DNA of 64,000 bases, from contig JAGWHU010000005.1 in assembly GCA_028866575.1 (NCBI GenBank), positions 19,620-83,619 of the forward strand, written 5' to 3'. Every line of letters begins with the position of its first letter. Position 1 is the stretch's first letter. The notes below the pieces were generated by a model. It had not been told where the DNA came from, did not search any database, and saw only the letters and a list, made by a program, of their open reading frames with translations. Below are positions 1 to 8,882 of the stretch, piece by piece. The translations under genes were made by a program, and so were the position numbers. Source of the DNA: Candidatus Micrarchaeota archaeon. Lineage in GTDB: Archaea; Micrarchaeota; Micrarchaeia; Micrarchaeales; Micrarchaeaceae.

Positions 1-1
1 A

Positions 2-163
2 AAGAACGCCCAGACAATGCAGGTGCAGGCTGCCGCAGCGCCAGCAGCAGGGGCCGCAGCTCCGTCCGCGCACGGGGAGAAGAAGGAGCACAAGGACGAG
101 AAGGCAGAGGCCAAGAAGGAGGAGGAGGCCGCAGGAGGGCTAGCCAGCCTGTTCGGAGGCTGA
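2..163 (+). CDS. Ribosomal stalk protein C-terminus (uL10/P0 or P1/L12 type), partial
   Basis: Reading frame open from the window edge to TGA at 161-163, giving 53 residues: an Ala-rich hinge, a Lys/Glu-rich charged segment, and the ending GGLASLFGG. An Ala-rich hinge, charged tail and terminal (L)xxLFG are the hallmark of archaeal stalk proteins, whose tail recruits translation GTPases. The same tail ends both uL10 (P0) and P1/L12, so the C-terminus alone cannot separate them; P1/L12 is usually last in its operon and this gene is followed by a terminator-like T run. The 5' part lies outside the window. Confidence 0.75.
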   Translation, partial: KNAQTMQVQAAAAPAAGAAAPSAHGEKKEHKDEKAEAKKEEEAAGGLASLFGG

Positions 164-170
164 ATATTGC

Positions 171-190
171 GGAATTCCGGGTTTTTTTGT
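171..190 (+). terminator. T-tract terminator after the stalk protein gene
   Basis: Seven consecutive T (182-188) begin about 20 bp after the stop codon, preceded by the short palindromic stretch GGAATTCC. Archaeal termination commonly uses T tracts on the non-template strand. The next gene has its own TATA box, consistent with a transcription unit boundary here. Confidence 0.45.
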
Positions 191-218
191 AGATTACGTA
201 AAATCCGGAACAGCAAGC

Positions 219-227
219 AATATATAG
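219..227 (+). promoter_or_regulatory. TATA box of the ferredoxin gene
   Basis: The sequence AATATATAG lies 33-41 bp upstream of the ATG at 260, predicting a start of transcription near 245-250 and a very short leader. Confidence 0.55.
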
Positions 228-259
228 GTTGGCGGAATGTTATAGTGTAGGGGTTGTCA

Positions 260-619
260 ATGGACGTTTACGTGAACAAGACCAAATGCACAGGTTGCCA
301 GCACTGCAAGGACGTATGCCCTGTCGCAGTATTCGAGATGCACAGCAGGAAGGACATGGAGAAGGCGAACGCGGATACGGCACCGGAGGATGCTAAATGG
401 AAGGGCACCACCGAGCCCGCAGTCCATGAGAAGTGGGCCAACGTGCAGGACGGCCACAAGCACTTCGCTGACGAGAACGACGGCACGAGCGGGGGTCTTT
501 CAGTTGCGGTGCAGGGGAGCGCGTGCATACTGTGCCAGGCCTGCCTCATAGAATGCGAAGGCGAGTGCATACACATAACCGACGACTCTGGAGTAAGGTA
601 CGACTCGATATACAAATAG
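260..619 (+). CDS. Dicluster [4Fe-4S] ferredoxin-like protein
   Basis: Small electron-transfer protein of about 119 residues. Near the N terminus CTGCQHCKDVCP supplies a CxxCxxCxxxCP cluster motif; near the C terminus CILCQACLIECEGEC supplies a second set of cysteines. Between them lies an unusual insert of about 65 residues rich in charged residues and Trp, so the protein is longer than a classical 2[4Fe-4S] ferredoxin (55-80 aa). Redox partner unknown; the gene is alone between a terminator and the Lhr promoter. Start chosen at ATG 260; an in-frame TTG at 254 is the alternative. Confidence 0.8.
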   Translation: MDVYVNKTKCTGCQHCKDVCPVAVFEMHSRKDMEKANADTAPEDAKWKGTTEPAVHEKWANVQDGHKHFADENDGTSGGLSVAVQGSACILCQACLIECEGECIHITDDSGVRYDSIYK

Positions 620-637
620 CCGTTTTAATTCACCGTA

Positions 638-646
638 TTTTATATG
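638..646 (+). promoter_or_regulatory. TATA box of the lhr gene
   Basis: The AT-rich stretch TTTTATATG is the only TATA-like element between the ferredoxin stop and the helicase. It would place transcription initiation near 665-670, compatible with ATG 686 or ATG 737 as start. Confidence 0.4.
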
Positions 647-736
647 CCAGCTTTGCTGGCAATCCTTTTTAGATTTTAATTGAGAATGGGTACCGCATTG
701 GAGCGGTGCGCCCTACTGCAACTACTTGTGATTTCC

Positions 737-3409
737 ATGATAACTTACGCAGACAAGAAGCCGTTCAGCGATTCGGAGAGCCTTGGCGTGCTCAACAAGT
801 ACGTAAGGGAATGGTTCACCAAGAGCTTCGACGGGCTTACGCCTCCGCAGAAATACGCCTTCAAGCTCATAAGCGAGAGGAGCAACGTGCTGGTTACCGC
901 GCCGACCGGCAGCGGCAAGACGATGTCGGGATTCCTGTCAATAATAAGCAGGCTGTTCGATTACAGCCTTGAGGGCAAGCTGGAAGATAAGATATACTGC
1001 CTTTACGTATCGCCCTTGAGGGCGCTTAACAACGACATATACAACAACCTTTCCAGGCCGCTTGAGGAGATATACGAAATGATAAAGAAGGAGAAGGGAA
1101 CCGACATAATAAAGAACAACATACAGCAGGTAAGGATAGGCATAAGGACAGGTGACACCACGCAGCAGGAGCGCCACAAGATGCTCGTAAAGCCGCCGAA
1201 CATCCTTGTTACAACCCCAGAAAGCCTTGCCATACTCATAAACTCCGAGAAGTTCGTCGAGCACTTCAAGGGCCTCGAGTACATAATAATAGACGAGATA
1301 CACGAGCTTGCCAACAACAAGCGCGGCGTTCATCTCTCCCTCAGCATCGCAAGGCTTGAGAGCATAATAGGGCACAGCACATCGAAGATAGGCCTCGGCG
1401 CAACGCTCTATCCGCTTGACGAAGCTGCAAAGTTCCTCGTAGGATGGAAGGGGAATGGGCCCAATGATTGCATTGTCGTGGATGCGTCCTGGAGCAAGAA
1501 GCTCGAGGTCAGGGCACTGAGCCCTGTCAAGGACATGATATACACGAAGGACGAGGAAGTTGAGAACGCGATGTACAAGGAGATAAACGACATAATAAAG
1601 AGGAGCAAGTCCACGCTCATATTCACCAATACGAGAAGCGGCACGGAGCGCGTAGTTTTCAATTTGAAAAAGAGGTACAAGTACGGCGAGGACATAGCCG
1701 CGCACCACAGCTCTCTTTCAAGGGAATCGAGGCTGGAGGTTGAGGAGCTTCTCAAGAAGGGCTCGCTGCGATGCGTCGTATCTTCAACCAGCCTTGAGCT
1801 TGGCGTCGACATAGGGGCAATAGACAACGTCCTGCAGTTGGGATCGCCGAAGAGCGTGACAAGGGCGGTGCAGAGGATAGGGCGCGCCGGGCATTCGTAC
1901 AAAGCCACCGCAAGGGGCGAGATCGTGGTCCTGAACAGGGACGACCTCGTTGAGTGCGCCATACTTCTTGACGCGGCCATGAAAAGGCACCTGGACGCGT
2001 TCGTTGTCCCGCAGAATGCGCTTGACGTCCTTGCGCAGCACATAATAGGCATGTCCCTCACGAAGAAGTGGGACGTCGACGACGCATTTAATCTGATAAA
2101 AGGCGTTTATCCATACCATAGCCTGGAAAAGGACGATTACATGTCGCTGATAAACTACCTTGCGGGAAACTACGTGGGGCTTGAAAGCAGGAGGGTGTAC
2201 GGGAAGATATGGTATGACGACAAGGAGCGCATTTTCGGGAGGCGCGGCAAGCTCGCCAAGGTGATATACATGCTGAACCTGGGCACGATACCCGACGAAG
2301 TTGCGGTCAACGTCCTTGACACCAGCAGGAAGTGGATAGGCAGCATCGAGGAGGAATTCCTGACGAGGCTGAAGGTCGGGGACATATTTTCATTGGGGGG
2401 AAGGCTGTACAGGTTCGAATATGCGAAGGGCATGAAGGCGTTCGTAACCCCAGCGCATGCAACTGCACCAACGATACCGCCTTGGTTCTCCGAGCAGCTG
2501 CCGCTGAGCTACGAGCTCGCGAACGAGATTGGCGAATTCAGGGCGAGGCTTTCGGCGATGTTGAGGGACCATATAGCAAAGAACAGGATACGCGGCATCG
2601 GAAAATCCATGAAGATGCCGAAGGAGATAGACGATTACCTTTCTGCCCTGCCGGTTGATTCGAACTCGAAGAAGGCGATGTTCGGGTATTTCATGGAGCA
2701 GATGCTCTTTGCAGGAGAGGTTCCAACCAACAAGCTGCTCCTCATAGAGATAACCAGGGACATTTCCGGAGAGGGCAATTACATTGTCTTCCATTCGCTT
2801 TTCGGAAGGAGGGTGAACGACGCGATATCAAGGGCGTTCGCATTGCAGATGTCCGAGAACCTTGACATAGACGTCGACATAATGGTGAACGACAACGGAT
2901 TCGTGTTCAAGACCGAGGAGCCGGTGAGCCTCACGGGCAGGGAGATGAAGGACATGATAGACGACATTTGCACCAGCGGGATATCGCTATTGCTGAAGAG
3001 GAACATAAGGAGGACCGAGCTGATGCGGAGGAAGTTCAGGCACGTAGCCGCGAGGAGCTTCATGATACTCAGGAACTACAAGGGCTACAAGATACCTGTG
3101 GGAAGGCAGCAGGTCAATTCGCAGCTGGTGTTCAAGGCGGCTGAGGAGATAGACCCCAACTTCCCGGTGATAAAGGAAACCTACAGGGAGATAATGAACG
3201 AGACGATGGATCTTCCCAGGGCTAGCGAGCTGATTTCGAACCTGAGGGACAGGAAGGTGATGTACAAGATAATAAAGACGCCGATGCCGTCGCCCTTCTC
3301 TCATTCCATGATGACTTTCGGGCATGCGGATGCGATACTGATGAAGGAGAGGCACAAGTACCTGCAGAAGCTGCACAAGAACGTGATGAAAAGGATAGGC
3401 AAGGGTTGA
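737..3409 (+). CDS. lhr: Lhr-family superfamily 2 DNA helicase
   Basis: ATP-dependent 3'-5' helicase of the Lhr (large helicase-related) family, implicated in archaeal DNA repair and replication-fork processing. About 890 residues from ATG 737. Visible motifs: TPPQ Q-motif, Walker A APTGSGKT (about residue 55-62), DEIH box (about 186), GATL motif III, TNTRSGTE motif IV, and the motif V/VI region with VDIG and QRIGRAGHS; the long C-terminal half matches the Lhr-core region. In-frame TTG 680 and ATG 686 would add a 17-19 residue leader not typical of the family; family N-termini begin just before the VREWF segment. An Mre11-like phosphoesterase of the type often paired with Lhr lies 2.7 kb downstream. 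Confidence 0.9.
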   Translation: MITYADKKPFSDSESLGVLNKYVREWFTKSFDGLTPPQKYAFKLISERSNVLVTAPTGSGKTMSGFLSIISRLFDYSLEGKLEDKIYCLYVSPLRALNNDIYNNLSRPLEEIYEMIKKEKGTDIIKNNIQQVRIGIRTGDTTQQERHKMLVKPPNILVTTPESLAILINSEKFVEHFKGLEYIIIDEIHELANNKRGVHLSLSIARLESIIGHSTSKIGLGATLYPLDEAAKFLVGWKGNGPNDCIVVDASWSKKLEVRALSPVKDMIYTKDEEVENAMYKEINDIIKRSKSTLIFTNTRSGTERVVFNLKKRYKYGEDIAAHHSSLSRESRLEVEELLKKGSLRCVVSSTSLELGVDIGAIDNVLQLGSPKSVTRAVQRIGRAGHSYKATARGEIVVLNRDDLVECAILLDAAMKRHLDAFVVPQNALDVLAQHIIGMSLTKKWDVDDAFNLIKGVYPYHSLEKDDYMSLINYLAGNYVGLESRRVYGKIWYDDKERIFGRRGKLAKVIYMLNLGTIPDEVAVNVLDTSRKWIGSIEEEFLTRLKVGDIFSLGGRLYRFEYAKGMKAFVTPAHATAPTIPPWFSEQLPLSYELANEIGEFRARLSAMLRDHIAKNRIRGIGKSMKMPKEIDDYLSALPVDSNSKKAMFGYFMEQMLFAGEVPTNKLLLIEITRDISGEGNYIVFHSLFGRRVNDAISRAFALQMSENLDIDVDIMVNDNGFVFKTEEPVSLTGREMKDMIDDICTSGISLLLKRNIRRTELMRRKFRHVAARSFMILRNYKGYKIPVGRQQVNSQLVFKAAEEIDPNFPVIKETYREIMNETMDLPRASELISNLRDRKVMYKIIKTPMPSPFSHSMMTFGHADAILMKERHKYLQKLHKNVMKRIGKG

Positions 3410-3410
3410 A

Positions 3411-3590
3411 TCAGGAGACTTCAATCCTTGTCTCCTTCTCCTCGGCAATCCATCCGATTTCCCTGTGCGTGCTGTCGCAAAACGGCTTGTTTTTCGAGTG
3501 TCCGCACCTGCACAGCTTGGCTTTGATTTCGCCGTTTACTATTATGTGGTTCGACCCGTCCTTCTTGGAGAAAATTATTATCTCTGCCAT
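3411..3590 (-). CDS. CDGSH-type iron-sulfur protein, 59 aa
   Basis: A complete 59-residue frame on the minus strand (ATG 3590-3588, TGA 3413-3411), convergent with lhr and one base from its stop. It contains CRCGHSKNKPFCDSTH, matching the CDGSH consensus CxC...SxxxPxCDxxH whose three Cys and one His hold a [2Fe-2S] cluster. The single motif and small size fit the minimal prokaryotic CDGSH class, thought to act in redox or Fe-S handling. A TATA-like TTATATA (3619-3625, read on the minus strand) lies about 30 bp upstream. The overlapping plus-strand frame at 3406-3612 is its shadow. Confidence 0.88.
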   Translation of the reverse strand: MAEIIIFSKKDGSNHIIVNGEIKAKLCRCGHSKNKPFCDSTHREIGWIAEEKETRIEVS

Positions 3591-3675
3591 AAAATCACTT
3601 TATCCAAATTAATCCGGATTATATAAGAATTGGATGCCTGGTGCCTTTTACCGCGGTCGCACATTTGCGCTCCGC

Positions 3676-4998
3676 TTAAGTTGGCAGCTCTATTTCCTTG
3701 CCGTATATGCCGTCTATCTTGAATACCCTTACGGTGTTGCCCTTTTTCAGCGTTATCCTATAGATTGGAAGGTGAACAACCCGGAACTCCGTCAAAAACG
3801 AATTCGGGAAGAATTTTTCAAGGCATGCAGATGCATTTTTCTCTCTGAGCGTGCCTTTCATTATGCTATCCTTCTGCACGTCTACGCTTTCAATATCTGG
3901 ACTAGTCCCAGCGAGGCGCTTCCTGTGCTTGTTTGGGCTTTCACCGGCTCCGATGAAACTTACCCTTTTGTCCATGTCCACCATATTGCATTTGCCGTAC
4001 ATCATCATGTGGTATTCGAGGAACTCGTTCCTTTTTCCAGTAGGTATCCTGAACGTGAGCTCGCCTGCGGGAATATACTGCAACTCTATCGATTCTACCC
4101 TCTCGGTGGCGCTGCCGAACACCGCGAACCTTTTTTTTGCAATCCTCTGCGCGTATGCCCTTGCGTCTCCTTCCGGAAATGAGGCCGGAATCGCATCTAT
4201 GGTGACAATGCCAGTGCTTTTACCGCTTTGCGGCCTGGATTTTGCACCCGTCTTGAGTTCCCTTATCAACGAGGACAATTTGTTTGACTGGGGCTTGTAG
4301 CTCCCAACTTCGGGGGTCATCCCGATGTGCCTTGCAACCCTTCCCTTGACCTTGAAGCCCTTTGACGCGCCTATGCCGAAAGTCACGAATTCACCCACCC
4401 CCAGTCTTGTTATCGCAACAAGCCTGCTCCTGTCCTCGAAGAGTATCTTTATGGCGTTAAGGTCGTTTTCTATCGTGAGCTTGCCTATGAAGCCGTAGGA
4501 GCATTGCGAGAGCACGTTCTTGCTTATGTTGGCTGGACGCTGCGTTGCTATGAGAAGCCCTATGCCCCTTTTCCTGCCCCTTACGCTTATTTCCTCTATA
4601 ACGTTTATCCTCTTGCCTATTACCTGCGGTGCGAACTTGTCCCCCTCCTCAACCATTACGAGATACGGCTTTCTTAGCCTGTTTTCCAGCAAGTACAATG
4701 ACTCGAGGGCCTTGAACACCAGCTCCCTGCTGTCGACAACTTCCGATACGTCGATTACCACAGGTATGTCGTTTTCTATGCTGGCGCTGAACAGCCTCGG
4801 GAAATCGACATCTGAATTTACGTCCCCGTCGGCCCCTACGACAATCACATTTGTCAGGCTTTTCAGGGACCTGTACTCGCCTTCCGTGTCTATCACGCAG
4901 AAGGGCATGTTCAGCCTGCAGAGCTCCTCAGCAATTACCCCAACAAGGAAAGACTTACCGGATCCGCTCTGCCCTATCACGCAGCCCCTTCCGGTCAT
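3676..4998 (-). CDS. HerA-like (DUF87) hexameric ATPase
   Basis: DNA-translocase-type ATPase of the HerA/FtsK superfamily, 440 residues. Walker A GQSGSGKS near residues 9-16, HerA-type DTEGEY motif near 38, Walker B LVMVEEGDKF near 114-123, and an Arg-rich RGRKRG segment followed by IATQRP (sensor-like). About 200 C-terminal residues are not recognisable. HerA normally works with NurA, Mre11 and Rad50 in end resection; none is adjacent, so this is an orphan or a HerA-like relative. The frame is open and looks coding for 24 codons upstream of the ATG (back to 5070) with no ATG/GTG/TTG, so the true N terminus may be longer. Confidence 0.8.
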   Translation of the reverse strand: MTGRGCVIGQSGSGKSFLVGVIAEELCRLNMPFCVIDTEGEYRSLKSLTNVIVVGADGDVNSDVDFPRLFSASIENDIPVVIDVSEVVDSRELVFKALESLYLLENRLRKPYLVMVEEGDKFAPQVIGKRINVIEEISVRGRKRGIGLLIATQRPANISKNVLSQCSYGFIGKLTIENDLNAIKILFEDRSRLVAITRLGVGEFVTFGIGASKGFKVKGRVARHIGMTPEVGSYKPQSNKLSSLIRELKTGAKSRPQSGKSTGIVTIDAIPASFPEGDARAYAQRIAKKRFAVFGSATERVESIELQYIPAGELTFRIPTGKRNEFLEYHMMMYGKCNMVDMDKRVSFIGAGESPNKHRKRLAGTSPDIESVDVQKDSIMKGTLREKNASACLEKFFPNSFLTEFRVVHLPIYRITLKKGNTVRVFKIDGIYGKEIELPT

Positions 4999-5111
4999 TA
5001 TCGTCTGGACGCTGACGTCAACGTTATCCGCAAGATTTGCTTCCGTAGAACCACAGTAATAATTGTCGAATCAGACTAAAAAGACTTGTTTTAGAGCCGC
5101 ATTCCTTTGAC

Positions 5112-5981
5112 CTACGACTTTCTCATGAATTTCGCCACGTCAGCAACTATATCAGTGTTCTCGTTTTTAGTGCCTATGCCAAAATGGGTAACAAAACCTG
5201 AAATCTTTGTTTTTTCCCCTTCCAACCTAATGGGCATTGTTTTCGTTATGTATGTTTCATATCCAACGTATATCTTTTTCCGCTGCTTGAATATGTGGTT
5301 GAAATATGCTCTCCTTACATTTCCCCTCTGGTATTTTCCAGATTCTATTTCTGCTATAACTTTTTTCAGGTTCCTTGAGCCTTCCTTCATATATGTTATG
5401 GCTGGTTTTAGCACATCCCTAAAGAACTTCTCGCTGCCGTGTTCTTGGACGTACTTGGATATTACGAGGAAAGACCTCTGGATCCTTGCTTCTGTTGCCG
5501 CAAGAGGATTTATCGTTGTAGCTATTATGTAATCAAGAGATGCATGCCTTAGCTCAAGCCCTTCTACATTACATTTCACAGAGTTGCCAAGCACGCGCTC
5601 ATCTATGCTTATCGGCCCAATCCCTGTCGATGGTGTGAATATGTCCATCTTGTAATCATTTATGCGCATCAGCGTAAAAGGAGATCTGTAATTTATCTCT
5701 TCGCCACTTAGCGACATTCCGCCGCCTAATTTTATTGCATGGCGGTCCACCATGTTGTCCTCTACAAGCTCATGTTGCAGGGACTCGCTTAGCTTGATAG
5801 CTTCGCGATCTGTCATAACTACGTCTATATCTGAAGAGCGCGGATAACGCTCACATGCAATCTTTTCAGGACCGAGCATTATTGCTATTGCCGAGCCGCC
5901 GACAAGGACCGACTTTTCGCTTAGCAGTTTTAGCTGCTCCATGTCAAGGAAGTCGCTTATTTTGTGAGTTTTTGTTACCAT
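5112..5981 (-). CDS. Pol-beta superfamily nucleotidyltransferase, AbiEii-like
   Basis: 289 residues with VGGSAIAIML followed by SSDIDVVM, the hG[GS]x(n)DhD signature of minimal nucleotidyltransferases, and a third acidic position in KMDIF near residue 112. Length and layout resemble AbiEii/DUF1814 nucleotidyltransferases, toxin components of some type IV systems, but no AbiEi-like antitoxin gene is next to it, so a toxin role is not supported. Target could be a tRNA or protein. Divergent from the phosphoesterase gene at 6091. Confidence 0.65.
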   Translation of the reverse strand: MVTKTHKISDFLDMEQLKLLSEKSVLVGGSAIAIMLGPEKIACERYPRSSDIDVVMTDREAIKLSESLQHELVEDNMVDRHAIKLGGGMSLSGEEINYRSPFTLMRINDYKMDIFTPSTGIGPISIDERVLGNSVKCNVEGLELRHASLDYIIATTINPLAATEARIQRSFLVISKYVQEHGSEKFFRDVLKPAITYMKEGSRNLKKVIAEIESGKYQRGNVRRAYFNHIFKQRKKIYVGYETYITKTMPIRLEGEKTKISGFVTHFGIGTKNENTDIVADVAKFMRKS

Positions 5982-6090
5982 TAGTTACATCTCGACTAAA
6001 GTGTATTACGCTTGTCCAAATATATATACTTTAATATGGCACACGAATATGTACCGCAACGCATAATATTTTCGGATACATTATCGTATT

Positions 6091-6840
6091 ATGCACATAG
6101 GCAAGGATATCGAGCTTCTTGACGGGCTTCCGATAGCGTACATAAAAAGCATCAATGCGATCATAGTCGCTGATTTGCACCTCGGGTACGAGAGCCACAT
6201 GGCCAAGAGCGGGGTCTTCATACCCAAGGCTAACCTGGGCAAGATACTCAAGGAGCTTAACAACGGGATTGCCAGGACAGGGGCCAAGCGCATAATAGTC
6301 GTGGGAGACATAAAGAACGAGTTTTCCAGCGTTGAGCAGGACGAGTTCAACGAGCTTTACGAGATAATCAAGTTCTGCAGAGGCGCAAACGTTGAGCTCG
6401 TGCTCGTGAAGGGCAACCATGACAACTTCATAGACAGGTACAGGGATCCGCTGAAACTGAAGACGTACAACGGCGAGGCGATGATAGGTGACTATTTATT
6501 CTTCCATGGGGACAAGTTGCCGAAGCTTACCGGCAAAAAGCCGAAGATGCTGATATCAGGGCACGAGCACCCTTCGATAGGCATAGTGAACTTTTCCGGA
6601 AGGACCGAGAGGCTCAGGTGCTTCCTTCTGGGAGAATACAGGAAAACAAGGCTGCTGGTGCTTCCCGCGATAAGTTACTTTGCCACCGGTACCGACATAA
6701 ACCTGCGCCCCGAGGGAAGCCTGCTCTCCCCGGTGCTGAAGGAGATGGACTTGGGAAAGGTGCATGCAATAGCCTTCGGGTACGGCTCCACGCTCGACTT
6801 CGGAGCCATAGGCAACCTCAGGAAGCTTGCTCATGCATAG
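6091..6840 (+). CDS. SbcD/Mre11-related metallophosphoesterase
   Basis: Calcineurin-like phosphoesterase of 249 residues. Metal motifs in order: ADLHLG (DxH, residues about 29-34), VVGDIKNEFS (GDxxN type), KGNHDNF (GNHD) and ISGHEHP (GHxH). This matches the archaeal SbcD/Mre11-related family that frequently neighbours Lhr-type helicases and is believed to supply a nuclease or phosphatase activity in DNA repair. Here it is 2.7 kb from lhr with opposite-strand genes between. Its last 10 bases overlap the end of the convergent M50 gene. Confidence 0.82.
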   Translation: MHIGKDIELLDGLPIAYIKSINAIIVADLHLGYESHMAKSGVFIPKANLGKILKELNNGIARTGAKRIIVVGDIKNEFSSVEQDEFNELYEIIKFCRGANVELVLVKGNHDNFIDRYRDPLKLKTYNGEAMIGDYLFFHGDKLPKLTGKKPKMLISGHEHPSIGIVNFSGRTERLRCFLLGEYRKTRLLVLPAISYFATGTDINLRPEGSLLSPVLKEMDLGKVHAIAFGYGSTLDFGAIGNLRKLAHA

Positions 6841-8285
6841 AACAGCCAGGGCAATACGTTTATTATGAGAAGGATTATGACGAACGCGCCTATAGTACCT
6901 ATGAGGCGCTTGCTCCTTACGTTCACATGGTATATGCGCCATCCGTCAAGCCCGGGTATCGGAAGCAGATTGACGACAGCAACAAGGAAATTGAGCAGCA
7001 TTGAAAGCGCGAATACGGAATAGATGAAGTACACGGCCTTTGCGTACGGCGTCGATATTACCGGCTCGTACGATAGCAGGACGCCTATGACGCCCCTTGA
7101 CGAGTTGCCCTGGCTTGCTATCGACTTGAATCTGTACAGGCCCTGGTTTGTAAGCACGGCAATCGTGCTGTTCGGAGCGTCTCCGGCGCTGGCTGCGGTC
7201 AGGCTGCTCATGCTCGTTATCGTGTGGTTGTTCCACTCCAGTATCTGCATCCCGCTTTTGAGTATGCCGTTTGCGGGATAGTTAGGTATTGTACCTGTAA
7301 CCACTACGCTGTAGTGGAATGCGGTCGGCGCCACGAAAGTCACTGTGAGCAGCATAAGCGCGAAGAACACCAGCATCGCCACGAAGTTCGCAGCTATCCC
7401 TGCGGAGAATATCTTTGTCTGCTTTGCGCTGCCAAGCTTCTCCACCATCTTTTCGTCCGGCTCGACATAGCCGCCTATTGGTATGAACCCTATTACGAGT
7501 ATGCCTATCGATTTCAGCTTCACCTTCGCCTTCCTTGCAAGTACGCCGTGCGAGAACTCATGCACCATGAGCAGCAGCGCCAGGGATATTATTCCTGCAA
7601 ACAGCGGTATGTCTATGCCCGGTATTATAGGAGCGACTCCCGGGACCTGCGACCCAATACCGGATCCCGCAACTCCGAGGGATGGGTTCGTTATGTAAAG
7701 CACGATGCTGTAGAGTATGGATTCGGTGTTGGCGAAAAGCGAGAAGAGTATGGAGCCTGAAAATCCACCTATTATTGTAACCGCGGTGCCTATGTACTGC
7801 AATGCGCTGGTGACTGTGCTTCCGGAGGACCTGGAGGATACCGCGTTTTGCAACTGCGATATGTTTATGAACTGGAATCCGTAGGTGTATACGTATGGAA
7901 GCACCAAGAGCAATATAACGGCAAGGGATATTATGCCGAATGCGTATACGCGCTTGTCGATCCTGCCCTTCAGCAACGGGTATGTGAGCAGGCCGAATCC
8001 AAGGGTCAGGCCCCACACGGCCATTACGTCCCAGAACCTGCCGTATTTCCTTGAGGTCTTGTCTATCGTCGCAAGGCCCCTCCTGCTTCCCATCATGTAA
8101 AATCCGTATCCTCCCTGGAGCGAGAGCAGCCTCTGTATTATCATCCCTGTAGATATTAGCAATGCTATGGCGAGCACCACTCGGAGCACTATGCTTGCAC
8201 TCGAATCGAGGTACAGCAGCGAAAGCGCGATTACGGAAAGCACAATCAGGATTGCGACTACTGCCTTTGATGTTGATTCCCTCAT
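6831..8285 (-). CDS. M50 site-2-type intramembrane metalloprotease
   Basis: 484-residue polytopic membrane protein. The zinc site is HEFSH (residues 242-246) inside a hydrophobic helix; the second catalytic motif LLPIPGLDGW lies near residue 440 with the Asp ligand. A soluble insert between them is PDZ-like in size. N-terminal helices (about 8-50) and several more before the active site make it longer than minimal S2P proteins and like archaeal M50 proteases. Probable role: regulated cleavage of membrane-bound substrates. No obvious substrate is adjacent. Confidence 0.85.
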   Translation of the reverse strand: MRESTSKAVVAILIVLSVIALSLLYLDSSASIVLRVVLAIALLISTGMIIQRLLSLQGGYGFYMMGSRRGLATIDKTSRKYGRFWDVMAVWGLTLGFGLLTYPLLKGRIDKRVYAFGIISLAVILLLVLPYVYTYGFQFINISQLQNAVSSRSSGSTVTSALQYIGTAVTIIGGFSGSILFSLFANTESILYSIVLYITNPSLGVAGSGIGSQVPGVAPIIPGIDIPLFAGIISLALLLMVHEFSHGVLARKAKVKLKSIGILVIGFIPIGGYVEPDEKMVEKLGSAKQTKIFSAGIAANFVAMLVFFALMLLTVTFVAPTAFHYSVVVTGTIPNYPANGILKSGMQILEWNNHTITSMSSLTAASAGDAPNSTIAVLTNQGLYRFKSIASQGNSSRGVIGVLLSYEPVISTPYAKAVYFIYSVFALSMLLNFLVAVVNLLPIPGLDGWRIYHVNVRSKRLIGTIGAFVIILLIINVLPWLFYA

Positions 8286-8383
8286 CTAAATCATTCTAGC
8301 TAGATATTATCATGTGCAGATTTTATATAGCTTTCACAAAAACCGAAACCGGCGCGATGCCTTGCTTATCCCTGCAAAGTATT

Positions 8384-8396
8384 TTTAACCTTATAT
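8384..8396 (+). promoter_or_regulatory. TATA box of the MBF1 gene
   Basis: TTTAACCTTATAT lies 23-35 bp upstream of the ATG at 8419, placing transcription start at or next to the start codon, that is, a leaderless message. Confidence 0.55.
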
Positions 8397-8418
8397 GAGA
8401 TTTATTATAGGGGATAGG

Positions 8419-8871
8419 ATGGAGGAGTGCGAGATATGCGGAATCAAGGCAGGCGACATATACATAGTGGACGTGGAGGACGTTGAATTAAGGGTGTGCA
8501 CCAAGTGCGCAAGGGGCAAGAAGGTCGTATCCCAAGTAATTGAAAGGCCGGGCTTCGGCAGGAAGCGCGTTGCGGAAGGCAACGAGGATGAGCCGCAGCT
8601 CATAGAGAACTACGGCAGCGCAATACACAGCGCGCGCGAGGCTATGAAGATACCCCTCAAGGTTCTTGCTGAAATGCTCAACGAGAAGGAAACCCTACTG
8701 CTAAGGATCGAGCAGCAGAGGACGCTGCCATCGGTTGAGCTCACCAAGAAACTGGAGAAGGCCCTTGCCATACGCCTCATGGAAAAGGGGCAGCAGGGCG
8801 AGAATCCGGGAGCTTCAAGGGGAAGCAGGGACAGGGCAACCCTAGGTGACTTCATAAAGGATAACAGGTAG
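8419..8871 (+). CDS. Multiprotein bridging factor 1 (MBF1) homologue
   Basis: 150 residues from ATG 8419: an N-terminal zinc ribbon (CEICG ... CTKCARG) and a central helix-turn-helix of the XRE/Cro type (REAMKIPLKVLAEMLNEK to about residue 110). This is the archaeal MBF1 layout; MBF1 bridges transcription factors and also associates with ribosomes. An in-frame ATG at 8395 would lie within or next to the TATA element, so the leaderless start at 8419 is preferred. FEN1 follows 11 bp downstream, probably co-transcribed. Confidence 0.88.
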   Translation: MEECEICGIKAGDIYIVDVEDVELRVCTKCARGKKVVSQVIERPGFGRKRVAEGNEDEPQLIENYGSAIHSAREAMKIPLKVLAEMLNEKETLLLRIEQQRTLPSVELTKKLEKALAIRLMEKGQQGENPGASRGSRDRATLGDFIKDNR

Positions 8872-8882
8872 GCAGTGCTTTT

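Noticed and set aside
3406..3612. Plus-strand 68-aa frame downstream of lhr
   Set aside because: Shadow of the minus-strand CDGSH gene, which has a clear Cys/His cluster motif.
3634..4182. Plus-strand 182-aa frame opposite the HerA-like gene
   Set aside because: Antisense to a gene with Walker A/B motifs; translated sequence lacks recognisable features.
5112..5981. AbiE-type toxin-antitoxin system
   Set aside because: The nucleotidyltransferase motif is present, but no antitoxin-like partner is adjacent.
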